Origin: Sphingobium sp.
GTDB lineage: Bacteria; Pseudomonadota; Alphaproteobacteria; Sphingomonadales; Sphingomonadaceae
Length of the DNA stretch: 64,000 nucleotides
Direction of reading: 5' to 3'
NCBI GenBank assembly: GCA_003248935.1
Contig: QFQF01000014.1
Location: 1 to 64,000, forward strand
Part shown: piece after piece, positions 34,798 to 42,892 of the stretch
Position numbering within the stretch: the stretch's first letter is position 1
Layout: every line of letters starts with the position of its first letter
Translations under genes and position numbers: made by a program
The notes under the pieces: generated by a model
Told to the model about the DNA's origin: nothing
The model's input: the letters and a program-made list of their open reading frames with translations, nothing else
The model's database searches: none

Positions 34798-35325
34798 TCA
34801 CCGTTCCAGCAGGCGGGGCATCAGTTCGACGAAGTTGCAGGGGCGGAAGCGGTTGTCGAGCTGGCTGGCGAGGATGCCGTCCCAGCCGTCCTTCACCGCG
34901 CCGGTCGAGCCGGGCAGGGCGAAGATATAGGTGCCGCGCGCGACGCAGGCGCAGGCGCGCGACTGGATGGTCGAGGTGCCGATCGTCTGGAAACTGAGCC
35001 AGCGGAACAGTTCGCCGAACCCCTCGATCGCCTTGTCCTGAACGGCGGCCAGCGCCTCCGGCGTCACATCGCGGCCAGTAACGCCGGTGCCGCCGGTGGT
35101 GATGACGCAGTCGATCGCCGGATCATCGATCCACCGGTTGAGCTGGGCGACGATGAGCGCGCTGTCGTCACGGATGAGCGCGCGGTCGGCCAGCACATGG
35201 CCCGCGCCGGTGACCCGGGCGGACAGCGTGTCGCCCGAGCGGTCTTCGGCCAGCGTGCGGGTGTCTGAAACAGTGAGGACGGCGATGCGGACCGGGATGA
35301 ACGGCCGCGTATCGTCAATCGGCAC
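34798..35325 (-). CDS. moaB: Molybdenum cofactor biosynthesis protein MoaB
   Basis: A 175-residue MogA/MoaB-type protein, thought to adenylate molybdopterin before molybdenum insertion. Visible features are AVLTVSDTRTLAEDRSGDTL near the start, the central DCVITTGGTGVTGRDVTPEA, and the C-terminal IFALPGSTGAVKDGWDGIL. The GTG at 35325 (valine in PVPIDDTRP) is chosen because it overlaps the transglycosylase stop by 11 bases and matches family length; the frame continues upstream only inside that gene. No other molybdenum gene is adjacent; moaA is at 1.5 kb. Confidence 0.94.
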   Translation of the reverse strand: MPIDDTRPFIPVRIAVLTVSDTRTLAEDRSGDTLSARVTGAGHVLADRALIRDDSALIVAQLNRWIDDPAIDCVITTGGTGVTGRDVTPEALAAVQDKAIEGFGELFRWLSFQTIGTSTIQSRACACVARGTYIFALPGSTGAVKDGWDGILASQLDNRFRPCNFVELMPRLLER

Positions 35326-37084
35326 CGGCGGCGAACCCGCTGGAGCGCAGGCGGACGAGCTGCGTGCCCTTCGCACCCGGGAAGCGGGGCCACATGCCCT
35401 GCGCCATGCCAGTCAGGCAGTCGGCGCCGCCCTTCGTCTGCAACTGGTACATCCAGTAGTTGCGCATGACGATGTTCACATAGGCCCGGGTTTCATAATA
35501 AGGCAGCGATTCAATGAACAGCAGCGGATCGCCGCCGTCGCGCACCTCGGTATTCCAGCGCTCGACCGGGGCGGGCCCGGCATTGTAGGCGGCCATCACC
35601 TTGGGCAGAAGGCCGCCGGTCGCGCTCATGTCCCGCAGCCGCTCCAGATAGCGCTGGCCATATTCCATGTTGGTGGACGGGGTATAGAGCTGGGCCGAGG
35701 AGACCGGGGCGCCGGCCATGTCGCCCGCTGTGCCGGGCAGCACCTGCATCAGGCCCATGGCGCCCGCCGGGCTGACCACATCCGATCGGAAACCCGATTC
35801 CTGAAGCGTGTGGGCGTAGATCAGCGCGGGGTCGACGCGCCAGCCGCCATCGGGGCGCCAGTGCGGCGCGGGGAAGCGCGAGAAGCCGCCCGGCTGCTTG
35901 CCGCCCGGGCCGTTGTGGGCGAGCCAGAGCTGGGTCGCGGGCATGTCGAGCGCGCCCGCAAGCCGGATCAGCGCGGCATATTGCCGGTCCCCGCCAAGCT
36001 GCACCTGGCGGCGCAGCACCTGATCGGCGAGGGCATTCTCCCCGCTTTCGGAAAGGGCGATCGCGGCGCGCGCGCCGGGGCTGTCCTTCAGCAGTTTCCA
36101 GTCGACGTCGCTGAACTTCGCCGAGGCGGCGCCGGTCAGCGGAATGCCCAGCGTTTCGCGCGCGAGCAGGCCGTAGAAGGTCTCGTCCGCGCGGGCGGCG
36201 GTGCGCAGCAGGTTTTCGACCTTGCCCGGATCGCCGCAGACCATGTAGGCGCGCGCGGCCCAGTAGGCGCCGGCCGACCGCATGTCGGCATTGCCCGCGA
36301 GCGCCGCGACATTGGCGAAGGCTGACGCCGCCGCCCTGCAGTCGTTCTGTCGCCAGGACGCGAGGCCGACGGTCCAGAAGGACTGGACGCGCCAGTCGCC
36401 GCCGACGTTCGATTCCAGCGCCTTCGTCGCCAGACGGCGGGCGTTGGCGTCGTCATTCTCGATATAATAGGACCAGGCGACCCGCTGGCGCCATTCGAGC
36501 AGTCCCTCCGGGCTCAGCAGACCGGCGTTGGTGTCGAGCAGCGGTTCGGCCCCGGCGGGATTGTCGGCCTTGATGAGGGGCAGGATCTGCGCGCCGAGCG
36601 CCTGCGCCGCGACGTCGGTCTTGACCGTCGCCACATATTCACGGCGCGGCGCGGAGCCCATCCAGACCAGCTTCTGCACCTGCGGAATGTCGGGAAGCAC
36701 CTGCGCGCCGCGCTTCTGCGCGAGCTTGGCGAGCTGGTCGGCCTCCGGCAGCCAGCTTGCGGTGTTGAGCAGGCTCAACAGGTCGAACAGCTCCGCCTTC
36801 GGCGAGCCCTTGGCAAGGAACAGTTCGGACTGGGCGACGGCGCGCAGCGGCGACTTTTCGTCCATGCCCGCGATCACCGCCTTCGCCTCGGTCCAGCGCT
36901 GGGCGCGGATGGCGGAGAAGACCGCGTTCGCCTTTGCCCGGTCGCCGTCGCTCAACTGGCGGGGCAGGGTGCCGTCGTCACGATCCTGCAGGGCCGGCAG
37001 GGGCGCCTGAACCTCGGCCGAGGCGGGCATGGCGGCGGCCAGCGCGGTGAAGGACAGGGCGGCCAGGAACAGGGAACGGATCAC
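35315..37084 (-). CDS. Soluble lytic murein transglycosylase (Slt type)
   Basis: About 589 residues. A signal peptide (IRSLFLAALSFTALAAAMPASA, about 2-23) is followed by a long alpha-helical superhelix with repeat-like segments. The C-terminal SLT domain has catalytic E429 in HTLQESGFRSD, then SPAGAMGLMQVLPGTAG and VMAAYNAGPAPV. These enzymes cleave peptidoglycan glycan strands in the periplasm and release 1,6-anhydro-MurNAc, the AnmK substrate. I prefer the GTG at 37084 because it puts a basic residue just before the hydrophobic core; TTG at 37102 is possible. It follows the UDG-like gene by seven bases, and moaB overlaps its end. Confidence 0.93.
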   Translation of the reverse strand: MIRSLFLAALSFTALAAAMPASAEVQAPLPALQDRDDGTLPRQLSDGDRAKANAVFSAIRAQRWTEAKAVIAGMDEKSPLRAVAQSELFLAKGSPKAELFDLLSLLNTASWLPEADQLAKLAQKRGAQVLPDIPQVQKLVWMGSAPRREYVATVKTDVAAQALGAQILPLIKADNPAGAEPLLDTNAGLLSPEGLLEWRQRVAWSYYIENDDANARRLATKALESNVGGDWRVQSFWTVGLASWRQNDCRAAASAFANVAALAGNADMRSAGAYWAARAYMVCGDPGKVENLLRTAARADETFYGLLARETLGIPLTGAASAKFSDVDWKLLKDSPGARAAIALSESGENALADQVLRRQVQLGGDRQYAALIRLAGALDMPATQLWLAHNGPGGKQPGGFSRFPAPHWRPDGGWRVDPALIYAHTLQESGFRSDVVSPAGAMGLMQVLPGTAGDMAGAPVSSAQLYTPSTNMEYGQRYLERLRDMSATGGLLPKVMAAYNAGPAPVERWNTEVRDGGDPLLFIESLPYYETRAYVNIVMRNYWMYQLQTKGGADCLTGMAQGMWPRFPGAKGTQLVRLRSSGFAAGAD

Positions 37085-37091
37085 GAAGACA

Positions 37092-37883
37092 TCAAACCTC
37101 AATCAGATTTTGCAGAGCCCGCCAGCAATCGGCCTTCGCGGCCGGTTGCCTGAGGAGCATGGCGGGCGGAAATATCCCGACGGCCTCGATCGTGCCGCCG
37201 TCGTGGTTAACGGACTGCAAACCGACGGGGCGCCGCGATGCGCCCGCCGTCGATAATACACGGTTCGTCCGTTCTCCCAGCAGGAGCAGCCTTTTCGGCG
37301 CGGCGAGGCTGATCTGACGGCGCATGCGCGTGGCGAGCGCGGCCTCATCCTCCGGCGACAAGATGCCCGCGGGCGGCCGGCTGACCGCCAGCGAGGCCAG
37401 ATAGATGCCGTCGCGGCTGTGCCCGATGGCGCGGAGAATCGCATCGAACAGGATGCCCGCCTCGCCCGACAGGAGCGTGCCCGCATCCATGTCGGCCGGG
37501 TCCGGCAGGTCGCAGACGACCATCAGCGGCGCATGCATGTGTCCCGAAGGCATCAGCCGGGTGAAATTCCACTTCGCCTCCGGAATATCGCCATCGCCCG
37601 CCAGCCAGGCATGAAACGCATCGAGCGTGTCGGGCAGGGCGGGAGGGCGCGGCACGGCCTGCCCGGCCTTGCCTGCCGTTACGGCAGCCGGAGAAGGTGC
37701 CGCAGCGGCGGTGCGCGCACGGGGCGGCAGCGGACGCAACCAGTCCACCGGCGCCTCGCCCACGGCATCGTCGACACCCGCGAGCGACCACCAGCCCATA
37801 AGGGCCTCGACGGCTTCAATCCGCCCGTTTTCAGACAATCCCCGCATCATCTCCTCTGGGACAGAGGTTGACGGTTGCGTCAA
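37092..37883 (-). CDS. Uracil-DNA glycosylase superfamily protein, diverged
   Basis: A 263-residue protein. The alanine/proline-rich N terminus (to about 90) precedes a domain with the UDG fold order: LMVVCDLPDPADMDAG where active enzymes have a GEAPG-type loop, then IYLASLAVSRPPAGILSPE, a central LAAPKRLLLLGERTNRVL strand, and FPPAMLLRQPAAKADCW near the end in the position of the HPS-type loop. The four cysteines of the family 4/5 iron-sulfur cluster are missing, since only two cysteines are visible, so activity is doubtful. It diverges from the ETF:quinone oxidoreductase gene and lies seven bases upstream of the transglycosylase. Confidence 0.72.
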   Translation of the reverse strand: MTQPSTSVPEEMMRGLSENGRIEAVEALMGWWSLAGVDDAVGEAPVDWLRPLPPRARTAAAAPSPAAVTAGKAGQAVPRPPALPDTLDAFHAWLAGDGDIPEAKWNFTRLMPSGHMHAPLMVVCDLPDPADMDAGTLLSGEAGILFDAILRAIGHSRDGIYLASLAVSRPPAGILSPEDEAALATRMRRQISLAAPKRLLLLGERTNRVLSTAGASRRPVGLQSVNHDGGTIEAVGIFPPAMLLRQPAAKADCWRALQNLIEV

Positions 37884-37964
37884 GAATGGTCATCGCCCGA
37901 TCTGTCAAGACGTTTGGGACGTGCGGCGACCGGAACCATGGGGGTCGCCATCGAGGAGGGAATG

Positions 37965-39617
37965 ATGAGCGACCGGGAGTCGATGCCTTACGACATCGTG
38001 ATCGTCGGGGGCGGTCCGGCCGGGCTGTCGGCGGCGATCCGCCTGAAGCAGCTGGCGAACGAAGCCGGCAGCGAGCTGTCCGTATGCGTGCTGGAGAAGG
38101 GGTCGGAAATCGGCGCCCACATCCTGTCGGGCGCGGTCGTCGATCCCAAGGCGCTGGACGAGCTGCTGCCCGACTGGCGCGAGCAGGGCTGCCCGCTGGC
38201 CGAGGTGCCGGTGACGGACAACCGCCACTGGATCCTGACGAAGAACAAGCAGTTTTCAATGCCGCACATCCTGACGCCGGGATGGATGCACAACAAGGGC
38301 ACCTGTACCGGGTCGCTGGGCAATCTGTGCCGCTGGCTAGCGGAGCAGGCCGAGGGGCTGGGCGTCGAAATCTTCCCCGGCTTCGCCGCCGCCGAAATCC
38401 TCTACAACGAGGACGGCAGCGTGAAGGGCGTCGCCACCGGCGACATGGGCATCGACCGCGAGGGCAACCGGAAGGCCGATTACCAGCCCGGGCTGGAACT
38501 GCACGCGCGCTATACCTTCTTCGCGGAGGGCGCACGAGGGCACCTGACCAAGATATTGAAGCGCCAGTTCGCGCTCGACGCCGACTGCGAGCCGCAGGTC
38601 TATGGCCTGGGCATGAAGGAGCTGTGGGACATCGACCCCGCCAAGCACCAGCCGGGACTTGTCATCCATACGCAAGGATGGCCGCTAACCGACGCATATG
38701 GCGGCGGTTTTCTCTATCATCAGGCGAACGGACAGGTGGCGCTCGGTTTCGTGGTGGGCCTTGGCTATCGCAATCCGCACCTGTACCCGTTCGAGGAATT
38801 CCAGCGCTGGAAGCAGCACCCGGCGATCCGCCAGTATCTGGAGGGGGGGCGCCGCGTGTCCTATGGCGCGCGGGCCATCAACGAGGGCGGATGGCAGTCC
38901 GTGCCGAAGCTGGAGTTCCCCGGCGGCGCCCTGATCGGCTGTTCGGCGGGCTTCGTGAACGTGCCGCGCATCAAGGGCACGCATACGGCGATGAAGTCGG
39001 GCATATTGGCGGCGGAAGCGGCCTTCGCCGCCGTGCTCGCCAACCGGACAAGCGACGAACTGACCGCCTATGGCGAGGCCGTGCGGTCGAGCTGGATCGC
39101 CGAGGAGCTGAAGCTCGTCAAGAACGCGGAACCGGCGCTGTCGAAGTTCGGCAACACGATCGGTACGCTGATCGCCGGCATCGACATGTGGATGCGCACG
39201 CTGAAGATCGGCTTGCCCTTCACGCTGAAGCACAAGCCGGACAACACCAAGCTGTGGCGCAAGGAGCATTGCAGCAAGATCGACTATCCCAAGCCCGACG
39301 GCGTGATCAGCTTCGACCGCCTGTCGTCGGTGTTCCTGTCCAACACCAACCACGAGGAGGACCAGCCGGTCCACCTGCAACTGAAGGATCCGTCGATCCC
39401 GATCGCCTATAACCTGCCGCTTTATGACGAGCCCGCGCAGCGTTACTGCCCGGCCGGGGTCTATGAGGTCGTGGGACAGGACGAGGGTAATCCGCGTTTC
39501 CAGATCAACGCGCAGAATTGCGTTCACTGCAAGACTTGTGACATCAAGGACCCGACACAGAACATCAACTGGGTCGTGCCGGAAGGCGGCGGAGGACCGA
39601 ACTATCCCAATATGTAA
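37965..39617 (+). CDS. Electron-transfer flavoprotein:ubiquinone oxidoreductase
   Basis: A 550-residue ETF-QO, which passes electrons from acyl-CoA and other dehydrogenases, via ETF, to ubiquinone at the inner membrane. The FAD-binding IVIVGGGPAGLSAAIRLK begins at residue 11. The C-terminal 4Fe-4S ligands are C495 (RYCPAGVYE) and C519, C522 and C525 (CVHCKTCDIKDP), followed by the typical ending GGGGPNYPNM. The ATG at 37965 follows GAGGAGGG closely; an ATG three bases earlier is equally in frame. It diverges from the UDG-like gene. The following TPR gene begins inside or at its end. Confidence 0.97.
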   Translation: MSDRESMPYDIVIVGGGPAGLSAAIRLKQLANEAGSELSVCVLEKGSEIGAHILSGAVVDPKALDELLPDWREQGCPLAEVPVTDNRHWILTKNKQFSMPHILTPGWMHNKGTCTGSLGNLCRWLAEQAEGLGVEIFPGFAAAEILYNEDGSVKGVATGDMGIDREGNRKADYQPGLELHARYTFFAEGARGHLTKILKRQFALDADCEPQVYGLGMKELWDIDPAKHQPGLVIHTQGWPLTDAYGGGFLYHQANGQVALGFVVGLGYRNPHLYPFEEFQRWKQHPAIRQYLEGGRRVSYGARAINEGGWQSVPKLEFPGGALIGCSAGFVNVPRIKGTHTAMKSGILAAEAAFAAVLANRTSDELTAYGEAVRSSWIAEELKLVKNAEPALSKFGNTIGTLIAGIDMWMRTLKIGLPFTLKHKPDNTKLWRKEHCSKIDYPKPDGVISFDRLSSVFLSNTNHEEDQPVHLQLKDPSIPIAYNLPLYDEPAQRYCPAGVYEVVGQDEGNPRFQINAQNCVHCKTCDIKDPTQNINWVVPEGGGGPNYPNM

Positions 39618-41262
39618 GCGCCTGTCACTGTTTGCTTTTCTACTGGCCGGTATCGGCGGTCCGGCGCTTGCGCGCGCCGATGTCGACGGTCCCGGCCTCA
39701 ATTCCTACGCCCGCGCGCGCCTTGCCGACCAGGAGGGCGCGCTCGACATCGCGGTTGCCAGCTACCGCCAGGCGCTCTCGCTCGACCCGTCGAGCCCGGT
39801 CGTCGCGCTGCGCTCGTACCGGCAGGCGATCGAGGGCGGTGACAAGGCGCTGGCGCTGGCCTCCGCCCGGATACTCGACGCGGCGGATCTGCTGCCGCGC
39901 GACGGCACACTGCTATTGCTCGCCGACGCGCTGGAGCGGAAGGACTGGGTTGGTGCGCGCGCGTTTTCGGCGCGGATGCGCAAGGAAGAGAATTTCGGTT
40001 TCCTCGCGCCGATCGTCGACAGCTGGATATCGATGGCGAGCGGCCCCTATACTCCGCCGAAGATCGACAGCGGCAGCCGCTTCGCGCCGCTGACCCAGCG
40101 TTATGTCGACGAGCATCTGGCGTTCCAGGCACTGGCGCAGGGGCGCAAGGATATCGCGCTGCCCGCGATCGAGCGGGCGCTGACGCTGACCACGACGCCG
40201 CTGGTCGGTCTGCGGCTCGCCTTCGCGCAGCGGCTCGTTCAGATCGGCGAGCGGGACAGGGCGCTCGCGTGCCTGAAACCCGACGTACCGGTGCTGGTGC
40301 GGATGCGCGGCGATATCGCGCGTGGTGCGCGCCTGCCGTCCGCCGCTCCGCTGACCCCGGCGCAGGGCGTGGCGCGGCTGTTCGCGCGGCTGGGCGAGGA
40401 CGTGTCGACCACGGATTCGCGGGCGGTCTCCGTCGTGCTCGCGCGGATCGCGACCTTTGCCGATCCGGCGAGCGCGGAACTGCGCCTGAGCCTTGCGCGC
40501 GCGTTGCAGGTACGGAACCTGTCGGACGCGGCGCTCGCGGAGACGGCGAAGGTGCCCAAGGGCAGCTGGTTCGCGCTGGCCGCCGCCGACGTGCGGGTCG
40601 ACGCGCTGATGGCGCTAGACCGGAACGAGGAGGCGATGACGCTGGCCCGGGCGCTGGTCGCCGATCCGGAGGCGGGCGCGGCGGAATGGATGCGGCTGGG
40701 CAACATCCTGGCCGAGGAAAAGCAGTATGACGCGGCCGCAGACGCCTATCGGTCGGCGCACCGCTTCTATGCCGACGGCACTGTGCCCTGGACGCTGTAC
40801 CTGCTGGAGGGGAGCGCGCTGGAACGCGGCAACCGCTGGGAGGATGGGCGCAAGGCGCTGGAACAGGCGGCGGCGCTGGCCCCCGACGAGCCGGTCGTCC
40901 TCAACTATCTCGGCTATGCGCAGGTGCAGCGGCGGCAGAATGTGCCCGCCGCGCTCGCCCTGCTCGAAAAGGCGAGCGCGATGAAGCCCAACGACCCGTC
41001 GATCACCGATTCGCTGGGATGGGCGCTCTACATTTCCGGCGACGCGCGCGGGGCCGTGCCGGTGCTGGAGAAGGCGGCGGCGGGCGCGCCCGACGACATG
41101 ACGATAAACGAGCATCTGGGCGATGCGCTGTGGTCGGTCGGCCGCCGGTACGAGGCGCGCTATGCGTGGAGCGCGGCGAACACCGCGGCTGAAGGCGCCG
41201 ACGCCGACCGGATCACGAGCAAGGTGCGCGAGGGGCTGCGTCCCGAATATGCCGCACCCTGA
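39538..41262 (+). CDS. TPR-repeat protein, probably exported
   Basis: About 550-575 residues made mainly of tetratricopeptide repeats: ALDIAVASYRQALSLDPSSP near the start, and YDAAADAYRSAHRF, ALEQAAALAPDEPVVLNYLG, ALLEKASAMKPNDPSITDSLG and GAVPVLEKAAAGAPDDMTIN near the end. A signal peptide, KRLSLFAFLLAGIGGPALARA, appears just after the end of ETF-QO. The start is unclear. The nearest in-frame ATG/GTG/TTG is the GTG at 39538, inside ETF-QO, which would put about 26 residues before the signal peptide; an ATA at 39610 sits where a start would be expected. It overlaps ispE by 14 bases at its end. Function unknown, likely protein-protein scaffolding in the periplasm. Confidence 0.82.
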   Translation: MTSRTRHRTSTGSCRKAAEDRTIPICKRLSLFAFLLAGIGGPALARADVDGPGLNSYARARLADQEGALDIAVASYRQALSLDPSSPVVALRSYRQAIEGGDKALALASARILDAADLLPRDGTLLLLADALERKDWVGARAFSARMRKEENFGFLAPIVDSWISMASGPYTPPKIDSGSRFAPLTQRYVDEHLAFQALAQGRKDIALPAIERALTLTTTPLVGLRLAFAQRLVQIGERDRALACLKPDVPVLVRMRGDIARGARLPSAAPLTPAQGVARLFARLGEDVSTTDSRAVSVVLARIATFADPASAELRLSLARALQVRNLSDAALAETAKVPKGSWFALAAADVRVDALMALDRNEEAMTLARALVADPEAGAAEWMRLGNILAEEKQYDAAADAYRSAHRFYADGTVPWTLYLLEGSALERGNRWEDGRKALEQAAALAPDEPVVLNYLGYAQVQRRQNVPAALALLEKASAMKPNDPSITDSLGWALYISGDARGAVPVLEKAAAGAPDDMTINEHLGDALWSVGRRYEARYAWSAANTAAEGADADRITSKVREGLRPEYAAP

Positions 41263-42118
41263 GGACGGGCCGGTCCTGACGGAGACGGCCCATGCGAAGA
41301 TCAACCTGGCCCTGCATGTGCGGCGGCGGCGGCCCGACGGTTTCCACGAACTGGAAAGCCTGTTCGCCTTCGCCGAGGATGGCGATGTCCTGTGTGCGAA
41401 GGCCACAGCCGACGGCGCCCTGACGCTGAGCATCGACGGGCCGTTCGGCGGCGCGCTGGACGCGGGACCGGACAATCTGGTGCTGCGCGCGGCGGCCGCG
41501 TTGCAGGCGGCAGGCGGCGTGAAGCAGGGGGCCGCCCTGCGCCTCACCAAGAACCTGCCCGTCGCGTCGGGCATCGGCGGCGGATCGGCCGATGCGGCGG
41601 CTGCGCTGCGGCTGCTGCGGCGGCTGTGGCGGCTTGACGTCACCGGCGACGCCCTGCTGGCGATCGCCGATCCGCTGGGGTCGGACGTGCCTGCCTGCGT
41701 CGTCAGCCGGACTTTGATCGGCACCGGCCGCGGCGAGGCGCTGGACGTGAGGGAGATCGAGGGGCTGGCGGGATCGCCGTTGCTGCTGGTCAATCCCGGC
41801 GTACCGCTTGGCACCGGGCCGGTGTTCGCCGGGTGGGACAGGCAGGATCGTGGAGCCCTTGACGCCGCATCGCTGGACATCATCGTGACGGCGGGGCGCA
41901 ACGACCTGGAACCGCCCGCCATTGCACTGGTGCCGCAGATCGCGCAGGTGCTGGCGATGCTGGGCGAGCAGGCGGGCGTGCGGCTGGCGCGGATGTCCGG
42001 ATCGGGCGCGACCTGCTTCGCCCTGTTCGACAGCGTGGCGGCACGGGATACGGCGGACGCGATGCTGCGCGCGGCCCGGCCGGGCTGGTGGACGATGAGC
42101 AGCCGGATAAGGGCATGA
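41249..42118 (+). CDS. ispE: 4-diphosphocytidyl-2-C-methyl-D-erythritol kinase
   Basis: A 289-residue GHMP kinase of the methylerythritol phosphate (non-mevalonate) isoprenoid pathway, which phosphorylates CDP-ME. The N-terminal AHAKINLALHVRRRRPDGFHEL contains the substrate-binding KINL and HEL elements. The ATP loop is LPVASGIGGGSADAAAAL near 105-122, and the C-terminal MSGSGATCFALF is intact. It begins within the last 14 bases of the TPR gene and shares an ATGA overlap with the following amidohydrolase gene, so translation is probably coupled across all three. Confidence 0.96.
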   Translation: MPHPEDGPVLTETAHAKINLALHVRRRRPDGFHELESLFAFAEDGDVLCAKATADGALTLSIDGPFGGALDAGPDNLVLRAAAALQAAGGVKQGAALRLTKNLPVASGIGGGSADAAAALRLLRRLWRLDVTGDALLAIADPLGSDVPACVVSRTLIGTGRGEALDVREIEGLAGSPLLLVNPGVPLGTGPVFAGWDRQDRGALDAASLDIIVTAGRNDLEPPAIALVPQIAQVLAMLGEQAGVRLARMSGSGATCFALFDSVAARDTADAMLRAARPGWWTMSSRIRA

Positions 42119-42849
42119 TGACCAGCGAAGCATTCGAGATCCTGTCAGGCGGGGACGCGCCGATCCTGATCGTGGGCGACCATGCGTCGAACCATGTACC
42201 TGCCGACATCGACCTGGGCATCGCGCCCGATCTGCTGCCCGGCCTGTTGAACGCGCATGTCGCCATCGATATCGGCGTGGCACAGGTTGCGCGGCGGCTG
42301 GCCGACATGCTCGGCTGCACGGCGATATTGGGCGGCGTCTCCCGCCTCGTCATCGACCTCAACCGGGAGGATGACGCGCCGGGCCTGTTGCCGGTGATGA
42401 GCGACGGTCATGCGATCGCGGGCAACCGGACCGCCGACCTTGCCGAGCGGATGATCCGTTTCCATCACCCCTATCACCATCAGGTCGGACGCCTGCTGAG
42501 CGAGATGCCGTCTCCGTTCATCCTGTCGCTGCACAGCTTCACGCCGCATCTGGCGAGCAAGCCGGACGAGAAGCGGCCCTGGGAGATCGGCATCCTCTAT
42601 AACGAGGACGATCGTGGCGCGCGGATCGCCATTCCGCTGCTGGCGCAGGCGGGCCTGAAGGTCGGCGATCAGGAGCCCTATTCCGGCCGGTTGCTGAACG
42701 CGACGATGAACCGGCATGCGGAATCGAACGGCATTCCCTATCTGGGCGTCGAGATGCGGCAGGATCTGGTATCCGGCCCGGCCGGACAGGACCGTTTCGC
42801 ACAAATACTGGCGCCGGTCGTGAAAGAATGCTGCGCCGCCCTTGCGTGA
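42115..42849 (+). CDS. N-formylglutamate amidohydrolase family protein
   Basis: A 244-residue hydrolase. The family begins with a metal-site segment, here VGDHASNHVP (D and H ligands at about 20-22), followed by LIDLNRE-type residues (VIDLNREDDAP), FHHPYHHQV and SLHSFTPHLA, and ends near LGVEMRQDLV, all conserved in the FGase superfamily. Known members hydrolyse N-formylglutamate in histidine breakdown, but no hut genes are nearby, so the substrate here is uncertain. The ATG at 42115 overlaps the ispE stop (ATGA). Confidence 0.9.
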   Translation: MMTSEAFEILSGGDAPILIVGDHASNHVPADIDLGIAPDLLPGLLNAHVAIDIGVAQVARRLADMLGCTAILGGVSRLVIDLNREDDAPGLLPVMSDGHAIAGNRTADLAERMIRFHHPYHHQVGRLLSEMPSPFILSLHSFTPHLASKPDEKRPWEIGILYNEDDRGARIAIPLLAQAGLKVGDQEPYSGRLLNATMNRHAESNGIPYLGVEMRQDLVSGPAGQDRFAQILAPVVKECCAALA

Positions 42850-42892
42850 CTCGCGCCTTTTTGGAAAGAGGCGCGCGAAAGAAGGTTTTGCC

